Shown in pieces: positions 35,228 to 44,837 of a DNA stretch of 64,000 nt. This DNA is from CAUZIZ01 sp965218775 (lineage in GTDB: Bacteria > Acidobacteriota > UBA6911 > RPQK01 > JAJDTT01). The stretch covers positions 868,001-932,000 of the forward strand of contig CBDCLS010000004.1 in the NCBI GenBank assembly GCA_965218775.1. Direction: 5' to 3'. The notes under the pieces are model-generated. The model worked only from the letters and a program-made list of their open reading frames with translations, ran no database searches and was not told the origin of the DNA. Each line of letters starts with the position of its first letter. Position 1 is the stretch's first letter. The translations under genes were made by a program, and so were the position numbers.

Positions 35228-36917
35228 CCCGGATTTCTCAAGGAGAAAGCCGAAAGGGCGATTTTAGTCGATTTCTCGACGCCGGTCTGGGTCAAAGGCG
35301 CCGCTGAGGGCGGTGCAGAGTACGACAGGCGTCGTGAGGCCTGTGTCGAGCGCGGAAAACCGGTTTTTCAGACACACCTCAGGCGCCTCAGTTGCAGACG
35401 GCTGGGATTTCCGACTTTCCTTGGCTCAACCGAGCTGTTGAAGCTGGGCCAAGGCTTGGGCATAGAGTGCTTGGTAAGGATAACCCTCGCTCAAGGACAG
35501 ACTCACCCGCCGGACACTGACCCGAATCTGGCCTCCTATCTTCAACAGTTTGAGGCGAATTGTCTGGCATTGCGCCTTCGCCCACTGGGTCCCCTTCAAA
35601 GCGACACGCCTCAACGTGTGCAGCAGATTATAGGCCACCGAGGAGAACCACAACCGCAGCTGATTGCTCTTGATGAGGTGCGTCGAGGTCCGATCGGCAA
35701 ACAGCTCCAGCTGCTGTTCCTTGATCCGATTCTCCGCCTCCCCTCGCGCGCAGTACAGCTGCTCGTACAGCTTTTGGGCGGGCCACCGCTTCGCTCCCAG
35801 CGAGGTGACGACAAAGCGGGGATTGGATCCCTTACCCGTGTACTCGGCCTTGCCCACCACTCGCCGCTCTTGACTCCAGCTCTTGTGCGTCTGGTAACGA
35901 AAGTCCTTATAGACTCGGGCGCTGCTGCCGCTCGCTTGTTGAAGCGCCTGGGCCTGTTCCAGCTCCGACTCCAGGGTCCCCTCTAAGCGCTGATTGCGGG
36001 CCAGACCGAAGACGTAATCCACTCGATGCTCCTCACACCATTTCATCAACGCCTCGCGCGCAAAGCTGCTGTCCGCCCGCAGCGTAATGCGGACCTTCGG
36101 CCACTTCGCCCGCAGTTGTCCCACGATCCGCTCCATCTCCTGGACCGCTCCTTCGGAGCCATCCAGATTCGACACCCGCAGCTTCGCCCCCAGCACATAC
36201 CCCTCGCAAAACACATACAGGGGCAGGTAGCAGTAACACCGGTAGTAGCCATGGTAGAAACGACCCTCCTGCTCTCCGTGCAGCGGATCATCCGTCGCAT
36301 CCAGGTCCAACACCAGCTCCTTGGGTTTCCCGCCTCGCACCCGAATGAACTGCTCCACCAAAAATGCTTCCACCGCCGCTTCATCCACCGGCGTCTTGCG
36401 ATATTTATCCTGCGTCACCGAGGACAACTCCAAACGATTGAGTGTGCTCTTGCCCGCACACGCCTTGCCCCGATCCGCTTCCGCTCGCCGATCCCTCCCC
36501 AAGGGATCTTCCTTGCCGACCAACACCGCCATCAGCGGATCCGTCCGTAGCTCCTCATGATCGTTGAGATCCTCATAGCCCAAGGCCAGTCCATAAATCC
36601 GCTGCCCCACCAGATCCTCCACACTGAACTCGGTGAAGCGAGGATCCCGCCGGTCCCCAAAGCAGGCGGCCAAGCCGCGAATGAACCCATAGCGGTTCTC
36701 CACCTCCCGTAACAGCAACCCTCCGGCGTCTGAAGTGATCTGTCCCCCGTTGAATTCTGCCTCCACTCGGCGACCCTCCAGCCCTTGAAACTCCAGCTTA
36801 GAAGCGATACACTCTGTCGTCATAGTAGTCAGCTCCTTGTGTTTGTTAAGTCTTTGTTAACACAGACTTTATACCACATTGAGCTGACTGCTTTTTCTTA
36901 TCCTTGAGAAATCCGGG
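35228..36917 (-). mobile_element. IS1380-family element, copy 2 (1690 bp, inverted)
   Basis: Same perfect ends as copy 1 (CCCGGATTTCTCAAGG). TTAG flanks it at 35224-35227 and 36918-36921. It lies exactly within the acylase reading frame, so it is an independent insertion and not the arm of an older composite transposon. Confidence 0.93.
35426..36823 (-). CDS. IS1380-family transposase (copy 2)
   Basis: Intact 465-residue transposase, nearly identical to copy 1 with the same acidic residues (LDLDATDD, RADSSF, GEAENR). A small cluster of nucleotide differences lies around 36190-36340. It is transcribed against the interrupted acylase gene. Confidence 0.93.
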   Translation of the reverse strand: MTTECIASKLEFQGLEGRRVEAEFNGGQITSDAGGLLLREVENRYGFIRGLAACFGDRRDPRFTEFSVEDLVGQRIYGLALGYEDLNDHEELRTDPLMAVLVGKEDPLGRDRRAEADRGKACAGKSTLNRLELSSVTQDKYRKTPVDEAAVEAFLVEQFIRVRGGKPKELVLDLDATDDPLHGEQEGRFYHGYYRCYCYLPLYVFCEGYVLGAKLRVSNLDGSEGAVQEMERIVGQLRAKWPKVRITLRADSSFAREALMKWCEEHRVDYVFGLARNQRLEGTLESELEQAQALQQASGSSARVYKDFRYQTHKSWSQERRVVGKAEYTGKGSNPRFVVTSLGAKRWPAQKLYEQLYCARGEAENRIKEQQLELFADRTSTHLIKSNQLRLWFSSVAYNLLHTLRRVALKGTQWAKAQCQTIRLKLLKIGGQIRVSVRRVSLSLSEGYPYQALYAQALAQLQQLG

Positions 36918-38111
36918 TTAGGGGAAGCTCGGCCACTACCCTCCTCAGCGTCGCCAATCCTAACCTCACACCTGTGACTGTAGAGGTGACCTACACCCCC
37001 ATGGACCAAAGCGAATCGAGCGGAGCCTCTTCTCAGTCAGGGGCCGTCCTTCAACAGACCGTTGATATCCCGGGCAAGGGGTTCCTCTTTGGCTCACTTC
37101 CCGAGATCCTGGGACAAGCTTTGTCTGTTTCCGGCGGTTACATCGAGGTGGGAGTGAGGCAAGGGCAAGGCGTGGTCGCCTTTGAGCTGATACGTCTCGA
37201 TGACCAGGATACGGTTTTGGGACTGAATGCCTCGTTCGCCTCCAGTGGCCTCGAACTCTTCTCCGCCCAACTGGCCAGTGGACCCGAGGTGTTCACAAAC
37301 GTTAAGTTCGTGAACACGAGCGGCGAGGATCGAGAATTGACGATTACTCCCGTAGCCGAAGACAGCACCACTCTGGCGGCCCCTTTCACGCTGAACCTGG
37401 GGCCAGGCCAATCCTTTGAACAGGATGTGGCAACGTTGTTTGGCTTTGGAGAGACGAACGGTGCCCTGGTGTCGACTGGCACCCGAAATTCCATAGCAGG
37501 CAGCAGGAATCAAGGAACGACGGTGGTCGGCTCCATGCGGGTCCAAGTCAGCGGCGGCGGAGTGGTCGGAGACGTGATCTTTGGCGATCCCATGGACCTT
37601 GAATACGCCGCAGCGCTTCCCCTGCAGAAGACGCCCTTCACCGAGGCCGTGTTCAACCAGGTGGCGAACATCCCGGGTTTCTTTACCGGAATGGCCTTTT
37701 TCAATACGGGGATGGAGACAGCCGAGATCAGAATTCAGGTTTTCTCTGCGGAAGGTGTCCAATCCGGAGATGTGACGATATCGCTAGGGCCTGGAAAACG
37801 GATCTCAAAACTCGTTCCGGAATTTGATCCTGCCACTGCCGGGCAGGCCCGTGGTTTCATTCGGATCACTTCCAGCCAACCGCTAATCGCTCAGCAGTTG
37901 TTCGGGACTTCTGATCTGAGCTTGCTGTCGGCAACTCCACCTACAATTGTCCAGACCGGAAGTTCACTGATTTCAGCGATTCGGACGCCGCTTGGTTCAG
38001 CGAACTCTTCCCCCATCTCAATCGATCGGTAAGAATCCCGAGTTGACTCGGCGCATGCGCTCATTGCTTCAGTAGTTGCCTCTCAAGACAGTTACAACGG
38101 CTTAGTTTCAC

Positions 38112-38210
38112 ATGAGGGAGAAGGGACTGATAACGTCCACCAGAAACCGGCACTTGACGATGTTGTCGGCGATGTTCAACAAAGGGCTCGAATGGGGTCT
38201 GGTAGTCGAG
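38112..38210 (+). pseudogene. Fragment of a tyrosine-recombinase (integrase) core-binding domain
   Basis: The reading STRNRHLTMLSAMFNKGLEW followed by GLVVE is the typical helix of the SAM-like N-terminal domain of phage-type integrases. Only about 33 residues remain; the catalytic domain with its Arg-His-Arg-Tyr set is absent. The same frame runs on without relation into the next fragment. Confidence 0.45.
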
Positions 38211-38439
38211 AAGGGTCTCAGTCACGGTCTCACCCCCGATGGCGGGTGCCACAACCTGCGACAGGCGAAATCGATCATGCTCTACTGGAAGTCGGGACGT
38301 CCCGAACTGAAGGCCTCTGCGCTCACCCCCGAAAGCGGCGGAGATAGCCAGTTCGGACAAAGTGCCGGACCTTCGCAGAATCGGCAAGACGGTCACACTC
38401 GCCGTTGCCTGGAACAGACAGGCCGAAATTCCGCACAGG

Positions 38440-38909
38440 TCCTAATCTGCATCGGCCTGACGTACATACTGTCCTCCTGCGTTACCGGCCCCGTCGGTCC
38501 GGAAGCAGCCTCGGAAAAGTGGCACTGGCGGTCTGGTCCGATCTACCTTGGCCGTCCCATCGTCACATCGGGGGACTCTCCTCACTACCTGCTAATTGTA
38601 AACAGCTTGTTAGAAGACCTGGATTTGGATCTAGCCAACAACCACCATCAGATCTCACTAGGAGATTGGGATGCCGGAACCCGGGTACGCCTGACCGCCT
38701 TCGGGGGCCATATCGAGACGGATACGGAAGGCCGAAAACTGAGTTTCCATCCCTTTTTTCGACCAGCCGTACTCGCTCTTCTGGCCTGGCCCTGGCGGGG
38801 GACAGAATGGGTCGAATCGATCTGCATCTGGCTGACAGTGTTCGCGGTCTGGGTTGGCTTTATCCGGTTTCGCAGTCTAGCCGAGAGGCTGGATGTTGTT
38901 CGATTCTAA
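38440..38909 (+). pseudogene. N-terminal fragment of an integral membrane protein
   Basis: The frame reads ICIGLTYILSSC, then GDSPHYLLIVNSLLEDLDLD, a GxxPHYLL motif seen near the N-terminus of multi-spanning acidobacterial membrane proteins of glycosyltransferase type, then HIETDTEGRKLSFHPFFRP and a hydrophobic segment VESICIWLTVFAVWVGF. It ends at a TAA after about 155 residues, far shorter than such proteins. I regard it as a truncated gene; family identity is tentative. Confidence 0.4.
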
Positions 38910-39343
38910 GGTGTCTTTCATCCATTCGGCTCGCTTGGTAGTTCATCTGGAGGTTCGACAAAAAGTTGCCGCTGCCGATGTTGGAGAAGCAGTTGTCGTA
39001 TTATCCGCGGCTTCGGGGGTCTGATCCTCCAAGTGCTCGGTCAGGAGGGTACCGTCGCCTAGCAACGTCGACATGTTTTTTACGAATCGTGTGCTTCAGC
39101 CTTCTCGAAGCTTCTTGATCTAAGACTCCTTTCTTTTCTTTCTCGTCAACGATCTCGACCACAGGTGCGGGCCGACGTATCGCTACGGGGAGTCACCTCC
39201 ATGTGCGCAGGATTCATGATTCAAAGCAGCGCAGGGAGCCATTACACACAGCGACGCCAGGCAGGGTTCAAATGTAATAGTCGACACCCGACCTTACAGG
39301 CAGCGTCCGATTTCATTGCGCACACGAATGACCGGTTCCGCCT
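38910..39343. other. Non-coding region with repeat arm
   Basis: No gene is seen. From about 39265 to 39343 it carries one arm of the hairpin repeat family (CGTCCGATTT; GAATGACCGG; GCCT) that continues after the inserted 139-bp element. Confidence 0.4.
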
Positions 39344-39482
39344 GAGGGTGTGTGAAAAGTCATTCATGATTTCGGATTTGAAATTTCGACTTCATAGGAT
39401 CGCGTGTAAGCCACGATCTCCGTCGTAGGAAGGGTAAAGAGACCCCTAAATCAAAGAGGTTTTGGACTTTTCACACACCCTC
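39344..39482. mobile_element. 139-bp inverted-repeat element, family 2 copy D
   Basis: Ends GAGGGTGTGTGAAAAGTC are perfect inverted repeats. GCCT flanks both sides (39340-39343, 39483-39486). The interior is the reverse complement of copies E and F with about one difference. It is inserted in the loop of the GAATGTCCGC hairpin repeat. Confidence 0.75.
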
Positions 39483-39647
39483 GCCTAAAAGCGGACATTC
39501 AAAACTTTCTGCCGAAACGTCGAATGAACTACCCTGCCCTCCTGCCTCCGGAGCTCCAGGATTTGGCAACGGCCGGAGCCAGGAGGAAGTCCAGTGCCGA
39601 GAACGGCTCGGTGGTCTGCTACGGGACTACTATCGAAACGCGGCTTA

Positions 39648-39832
39648 AGGGTTCGTTCAAGAATAAACTTTGCAGAGTTGGCGCTCAGCTTTGCGCCAGA
39701 TTTGGTCGCGAACGATTGAGCGAAACCGCAGGCGTAGGCAGGCCTACGTTGAGGATTTCGCGATTGAGGAGCGGCCGAAGATGGTGTGAAGATGAGATGC
39801 TAGAATGTAAAGTTTATTCTTGAACGAACCCT
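39648..39832. mobile_element. 185-bp inverted-repeat element, family 3
   Basis: Perfect 24-bp terminal inverted repeats beginning AGGGTTCGTTCAAGAATAAA. The interior holds further short palindromes (GGCGTAGGCAGGCCTACG; CGCGA arms). No open frame of note. Probably a MITE; only one copy lies in this window. The following 39833-40018 shows no gene. Confidence 0.65.
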
Positions 39833-40018
39833 AAGCTGTCCGATATACCACCGTGGAGCAGGTCGAGCCAGCGCCGCCGTGTCGGAGCGAACCCGTCACA
39901 GGGGAAACCCCGGTTCCTGGAATTCGATTCTCAATGGAAGCCGGCCGAGATTCCGATCCTCCGACACCCTGAAGCCCTCCTTTCTAACGGATCCACGCCA
40001 CGACCCAATACCTTGACC

Positions 40019-41035
40019 TTACGGTCCTGACTGACAGGTCCCGCCAATGCCGCAGTTATTCGACAAGCAGTCGCTGTTGCGAGCGCAGCATTCGCCCAAC
40101 ATTGCCGGCGCCCCGATCAAATTGCACAGGGGACTCAGGTTTCGCCCTCGCCGCTCGCGAATTTCCTGCAACGGGCATTCGTCTGGGGTGGGGGGCGCGA
40201 TCGGATCTCCGTCGATTGCAGTCACGCTGCCGGCGAACGGCACAAAAAACTGACCGTGATACTCACTTGCTGTATCGGCTGGACCCTCCTCGCGGTACAG
40301 ACAGGCCAGTTGGCCACCCGTGGTCGCGAACGACCACGTCTCGTCGGTGTCTCGCGTGACCGTGATCGAACCAGAGTCGGGGCAATGACCGGCCCCACCG
40401 AAGCTGTCGTAGGCCCCCCACCGCAGAACCCAATTGTCCTCTCCGTCCGTGAAGGACAGGGTGGCGTTGTCTTCGTGGGAACACCCTAAAGGCAAATCGT
40501 CGAGATCCTCACCTATGTTGATTTCAAAACGTACGGCGCTTATCAGAGCGGGGGGATCTGAGGGGGGGATATCGATATTGGGGAGGGCATCCAAGCAGTC
40601 TGTCGGAACGTCACAGGTACCATCGGCATCGTTATCAATCCGGGTGCTACAACCACAACCCAGCCCTCCGCTTAGATTCAGAGACAGCATCCGGTTGGAT
40701 CTTCTACCAACTTCAAGTACAAGCATGCGGTTTTCTCCGACGAATGCACTGATCTTGTTTTTCTTGCTGTCGCGGTATACGCCGCCAAGATCGCTCTGAA
40801 CGCCGCCTAGCGCGTCAACGAGCAGGACTTCCACCGGAATGCTTTGTCCTTGTTCGCCACCTCCCCCTCCTTCGCAATCCTGGGGGCAAGTCTGCGGCTC
40901 GTTCCCCTGGCAAACCCCATCATTACACACGGGCTTGGCGGCCAGGGCGCTCCCGGGAGTTGCCAGCATTCCCAAGACGGCAGCCAGAACGAGGGAGCCC
41001 CTGGCCCTAATCCAGCAATCTAAGACTCTGCACAT
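40019..41035 (-). CDS. Secreted Cys-rich protein of unknown function
   Basis: About 338 residues from the ATG at 41035, which has AAAGGAGG eight bases upstream; a second ATG at 41041 is too close to that site. A signal peptide (LVLAAVLGMLATPGSALA) is followed by a Cys pair region (CNDGVCQGNEPQTCPQDCEGG), a central beta-rich part (RFEINIGEDLDDLPLGC, WVLRWGAYDSFGG) and a C-terminal Cys cluster (GECCARNSDCLSNNCGIGG) resembling the Dickkopf-N/EGF-like tails seen in many secreted bacterial proteins. The cysteines probably form disulfides outside the cell. No enzymatic motif is visible. Confidence 0.7.
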   Translation of the reverse strand: MCRVLDCWIRARGSLVLAAVLGMLATPGSALAAKPVCNDGVCQGNEPQTCPQDCEGGGGGEQGQSIPVEVLLVDALGGVQSDLGGVYRDSKKNKISAFVGENRMLVLEVGRRSNRMLSLNLSGGLGCGCSTRIDNDADGTCDVPTDCLDALPNIDIPPSDPPALISAVRFEINIGEDLDDLPLGCSHEDNATLSFTDGEDNWVLRWGAYDSFGGAGHCPDSGSITVTRDTDETWSFATTGGQLACLYREEGPADTASEYHGQFFVPFAGSVTAIDGDPIAPPTPDECPLQEIRERRGRNLSPLCNLIGAPAMLGECCARNSDCLSNNCGIGGTCQSGP

Positions 41036-41101
41036 GATCATGACCTCCTTTGGGTCACCGGGATCTCTCAGGGAAAGATGAGCACTGATCACTTCAGTCA
41101 T

Positions 41102-41658
41102 GGTTTACCTCCATTCAATCAGAACGCTTCGATTTCTGAGCTCTAACGCTATAGGTTGATGCAACCGGTATGCCACAATTCTACAGAGGCCCATAAACCA
41201 CTCCTAAACTACTGTGAATACGTACGTTCTCTCGTAATAGGTCTACGCCCTGTCGGGTCGTCAAGTAGCTACCAGCGGGAGCTAATTGGATAGTCGGACT
41301 ATCCATGTGGATAGCAGGGTCACCGGACGTCCTGTATGCACACTCATTGACAGAAGCTCTGCGATTTGAGGAAGAGGACCCGAGATTATCCTTCGGTGGT
41401 TCCCTTCTTCATCCACCGGAACTCACAGATCCGGTTTGACCTGACGGACAAAGAGACTCTGATGCCTAATGGTTGGTCGCCCTGGTTCGCCGCCGGAGCC
41501 TTGGATGGGCCGGACGCTTCAGGCTGGATCGTGGACAAGGATGGCAGTTTCAAGCACACGACCAGCTTCGCAGCGAACGGCATTCCGAGTGTCATCGGAA
41601 AAGGCGGATTGAATTCCGCTTATCCTTCCGATTTCTATATATCTGTCGTCCTCTGAGA
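41102..41658. other. Region without identified gene
   Basis: A 96-codon frame (41366-41656) reads like protein (SGWIVDKDGSFKHTTSF) but has no ribosome-binding site and runs into the kinase promoter cassette. It may be the remnant of a gene; I cannot assign it. Confidence 0.3.
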
Positions 41659-41687
41659 TTGCCCTTCCAAAGTCAAAGATCTAGTAT
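41659..41687 (+). promoter_or_regulatory. Kinase-type promoter cassette
   Basis: TTGCCC (41659-41664), 17-bp spacer ending in CAAAGATC, TAGTAT (41682-41687), preceded by CTCTGAGA. The kinase-type TTG start follows 35 bases after the -10. The same arrangement occurs at 63459-63487 and, reversed, at 55223-55251. Confidence 0.7.
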
Positions 41688-41721
41688 TGCCACATAGACT
41701 CCCCAGCAGTCTGGAGGCTCG

Positions 41722-41916
41722 TTGATAGGCCAGACCATCTCCCACTATAAGATCACCTCGAAGTTGGGCGAAGGCGGTATGGGAGAGGTGTACCGGGTCG
41801 AGGACACCACTCTGAAGCGCGAAGTCGCCATCAAGGTCCTGCCTGAGCGATTCACCCAGGATACTGAGAGGCTGGCCAGACTTGAGGCCGAGGCTAGCCG
41901 GCTCCAAGTAGATTAG
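41722..41916 (+). pseudogene. N-terminal stub of a Ser/Thr protein kinase
   Basis: From a TTG the frame reads IGQTISHYKITSKLGEGGMG, then EVYRVEDTTLKREVAIKVLP, i.e. the glycine-rich loop and the ATP-binding Lys of a Pkn-type kinase, and stops after 64 residues at ASRLQVD. The catalytic loop and everything beyond are missing. It keeps its promoter cassette. The next gene starts 21 bases later and may be read from this promoter. Confidence 0.75.
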
Positions 41917-41936
41917 CCCTGTAAGGAGAACGGATC

Positions 41937-43442
41937 ATGAGGACGCTATTGGGTACTCTCTGTCTGCTGCTCACGCTCTCGGTTTCTCGGGCGAAGCCGG
42001 CCGAATCCGAGGAACCCCTGGCCATCGGCTCTCGGCGCGAGCTGTTTGTCGATCGCCTGCTCATCGACAGGCTCTCCGGGGCCCATCTCCAACTGGGGAG
42101 GCCGGAACGGGCAGGAGTAGCGGTTCGTTTCGATGGGGCCGCAGAGGGCCCTGTGGCTGGCTACCCCACCGTCTTCAAGGACGGCGACAAGTACCGGATG
42201 TACTATCGGGGGCAGTTGTTCAAGGGGAAGACCACCTGTTATGCCGAAAGCCGGGACGGGATGCACTGGACGAAGCCCGAAGTGGGCCTGGTTTCAGTCG
42301 ATGGCTCGACCCGAAACAACGCGGTCCTGCCCCAGGCTCGCCAGTTCTTCCCCTTTATCGACCGTCGTCCCGGTGTTCCCGCTTCAGAAAGGTACAAGGC
42401 CAACTCGCGGGGACCCGAGGAACCGCACAGCCTCATCGGTTTTGTGTCGTCAGACGGCGTCCGGTGGCGGCGGATACGGGAGGAGCCCATCGTCCTCAAG
42501 GTCCTGGTCAACAACTTCGACTCGCTGAACATCATCTTCTGGTCCGAGGTGGAGAAGCTCTATGTGCTGTATGCCCGGCACATGGTGGGGGGGCGCCGTG
42601 CCACGGCCCGGGCCACCTCGGGGGACTTTCTCAACTGGAGCCAGCAGACGCTCATGACCTACAGCGACACGGGGACCACCACTCCCTCGGCTAATCTGTA
42701 CACCAACCAGACCCAGCCCTATTTCCGGGCTCCCCACATCTACATCTCGCTGGCGGCCCGTATTCTCTTTGCTGATGAGAGATCCATTCAGCACGAGGAC
42801 GACAAGCGGGCGGCGCATCGGCGCCAGCGCTCGATCCCTCCCGAGCTTAGGGAATTTGTCAAGCGGAACATGCCCGAAATGGGCACTCGGGGAACAGGAG
42901 ACCGCTCCGATGGTGTCCTGCTCACCAGTCGCGCCGGTTCCAGCCGCTACGACTTCACCTTTCAGGAGAGCTTCATCCGGCCCGGACTGGGCATCAACAA
43001 CTGGACGACTTGAACCAACTATCCGGCGTGTGGCGTGGTCCAGACTGCTCCGGCCGAGATGTCTCTGTATGTGCAACGGGACTATGGACAGAAGACAGCA
43101 CACCTGGAACGGATGACCCTTCGTCTGGACGGGTTTGCCTCCTTGAATGCGCCCTACGACGGTGGCGAAATGGTCACGAAGCCGTTGAGATTTGAGGGGA
43201 ATCAGTTGGAGATCAACTACGCCACCTCGGCGGCCGGGGTGCTGAGGGTCGAGATCCAGGATGAGCAAGGGCGGCCCGTTCCACGCTTTTCGCTGGAGGA
43301 GTGCCCCGAGATCATTGGAGATGACATCAGCCGGATCGTGTCCTGGAACCAGGGCAGCGATGTGGGGAGTCTGGCAGGGAAGCCGGTCCGCCTGCGCTTC
43401 GTGATGAAGGACGCAGATCTTTATTCCCTGCGGTTCAAGTAG
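41937..43442 (+). pseudogene. Exported hydrolase-like protein with one in-frame stop
   Basis: The frame 41937-43442 is continuous except for TGA at 43011-43013. Before it: signal peptide (TLLGTLCLLLTLSVSRAKP) and propeller-like blocks (YPTVFKDGDKYRMYYRGQ, YAESRDGMHWTKPEVG, LIGFVSSDGVRWRRI) typical of glycosidase-like five-bladed propellers. After it the same frame goes on TNYPACGVVQTAPAEMSLYV and a C-terminal beta domain (LRVEIQDEQGRPVPRFSLEE). The stop sits between NNWTT and TNYP, where Arg is expected, so CGA to TGA is the simplest explanation. With the stop the product is 358 residues; without it 501. It could also be a sequencing error. Confidence 0.65.
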
Positions 43443-43852
43443 GAGCAGAGTCGCAAACTTGTCCGGGGCTCCTCCTCCTGTCGAACTGCGGAAACTACCT
43501 CCCCAGTGCCAGAGAAAGTGCCCAGGCAGACAAGCCTGCCGGAGACACGTAAACGACGTGTTCTGGGTTCACTCGTTGCTATCGGGCGCAGCCCCTTGTT
43601 TCAGGAACATCGGGAACAGATGGCGTCGAGGAGTCGGAGGATAGGCTCCGAAGGAACCTTGGTTAGCTGCCCGACAACACACCGTGATGGCAGAGATTCA
43701 TGACGGTGGCTCACGGGCCGATGATATCTGAACCCTAAACAGCCGGTAAGAAGAGGGGATTCTGTCCCGCGGCCCAATGAATCGCCGAAGCACTGTCGCG
43801 TTGTCGAAAGATACGTGGAGCATCCATTCTTTCTGTCGCGGTGCTATTCAGT
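43443..43852. other. Region without identified gene
   Basis: Short frames only, without ribosome-binding sites or recognisable motifs. The region ends at a hairpin repeat. Confidence 0.4.
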
Positions 43853-43968
43853 CGTAATAGGCCTAGATCTGACCGTACAAACAGTGTCAGAGTAGATCGC
43901 CCCTGAACGTCCGCTTTCAAAAGCGGACATTCAGATTTGCCGCCGGAAACGTCCAACGAACGACCGCT
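43853..43968. repeat. Hairpin repeat family, uninterrupted copy
   Basis: A 13-bp stem GAACGTCCGCTTT (43905-43917) with AAAGCGGACATTC (43920-43932) and a 2-base loop, flanked by TAGATCTGACCGTACAAACA on the left and CGAACGACCGCTAACG on the right. The same flanks and stem occur around the 139-bp elements at 39344, 47946 and 55385 and around the group II intron at 58313. Confidence 0.7.
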
Positions 43969-44837
43969 AACGTGCTCATGGCGCATTACAACTCTCTGAG
44001 ACCCCATAGTATTTTGAGGTTCGGTCAGACGCTAAGGACTCCGGCCGTGCAGGCCGGACTGGCCAATAAGAGGCTCTCCTTCCGGGACATATTCACGAGC
44101 CAGGTGAAATCACGCTTTCTGGATGCTTCTTCAGGCAAGTGTTGTTAAGCTATGCCCCCTCCAGTGCCCAAACTGGACAGGTCTGAAATCCAATCTGGCG
44201 TAGCGTGCGACAACCACCGTCAAGAAGAATAAATAGAACGCCGCCTGGGGCAATCGTGTGAGTAATGCCAGTTTGACCGGGACGCGAGGGATTTCCAACA
44301 GCACCTGCAAGACAACCTGGTGGGTGGCTTCACGACGGCGTTCGATAGCTGCACGGATGCGGGCGGTAACTCCCCCTAGGCGCTGCGCTACAGGCGGTGT
44401 GGGGGCTCGGCAGGCGCTCGCCAGCCGGCTGCGGCTGATAGCGAGGCACTCTGTCCGCTTTCCCCGGCAGCTGATCGAGGTGCTGCGGTTGGCCAGCCGG
44501 AGTCTCCTCAGTCCTTGACCCGGAAGGGGGCCGGGGCTTACTTCCCTCTTGAGCCTATCCCTCGAGGAGCCTTTCGAGCGGGTGGCCCCACCGGGCCGAG
44601 GTGGCACCAAGTTAGAGTAAGCTCGTATCCCCCTCCATCCAACTCCCTCAGGCTCACTACCATCGCATGATCCAGCTGCAGCATCCCTGACCCGCCATAC
44701 AGGCTTGCTTCGTCAAACCAGGGGAGTGAAGTTGCTGTGCTTGAGCGTCTCCTTGCAGGCGAGACGAAAGCTGATTTTCCGTTGCTCTTCCATCATTGGA
44801 ACCACGGAGGGATGATCTTCCGTGCGCTCGGCCCTTT
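43969..44837. other. Region without identified gene
   Basis: A 159-codon minus-strand frame (44131-44610) lacks a plausible start and motif; parts of it look like rearranged sequence. Nothing is called here. Confidence 0.35.

Larger units (their letters stand above)
31926..38032 (+). pseudogene. Penicillin acylase family protein with beta-sandwich tail, split by IS1380
   Basis: Codons 31926-35227 and 36922-38032 form one frame once the IS at 35228-36917 and one TTAG are removed: 1470 residues, junction reading GPDAFRGSSATTLLSV. The N-terminus has a signal segment (AVAAVLAFVVFF), DGVPHIFAQNDHDAAFTLGY (acylase alpha part) and the autoprocessing nucleophile Ser290 in RSGSNWWVIGGDH. Penicillin acylase-type Ntn hydrolases cleave amide-linked acyl groups, including acyl-homoserine lactones, in the periplasm. 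After about residue 800 come beta-rich domains (FTGIAVSSLIES; TTLLSVANPNL; FFTGMAFFNTG) like the N-terminal domain of the S74 protein at 55982-57877. The 5' part still encodes the whole catalytic region followed by 14 IS-derived residues. Confidence 0.85.

Noticed and set aside
35438..36550. Plus-strand frames of 174-182 codons opposite the second IS1380 transposase
   Set aside because: The first occurs identically opposite copy 1; these are antisense shadows of the transposase.
28088..36917. The two inverted IS1380 copies as a composite transposon carrying the HMA-thioredoxin, barrel and acylase genes
   Set aside because: Each copy has its own TTAG on both sides, and copy 2 lies exactly inside the acylase frame, so they are separate insertions.
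39695..39710. CGCAAAGC on the minus strand as a second GEMM riboswitch
   Set aside because: The GAAA-capped stem, the tetraloop receptor and the closing GTTGCCGA are absent; the motif belongs to the 185-bp element.
43011..43013. In-frame TGA read as selenocysteine in the hydrolase-like gene
   Set aside because: The expected residue is Arg, not Cys; no second redox residue is near and no hairpin of SECIS type follows.
44131..44610. 159-codon minus-strand frame as a gene
   Set aside because: No ribosome-binding site, no signal or domain, and low-complexity Arg-rich composition typical of a shadow frame in GC-rich DNA.
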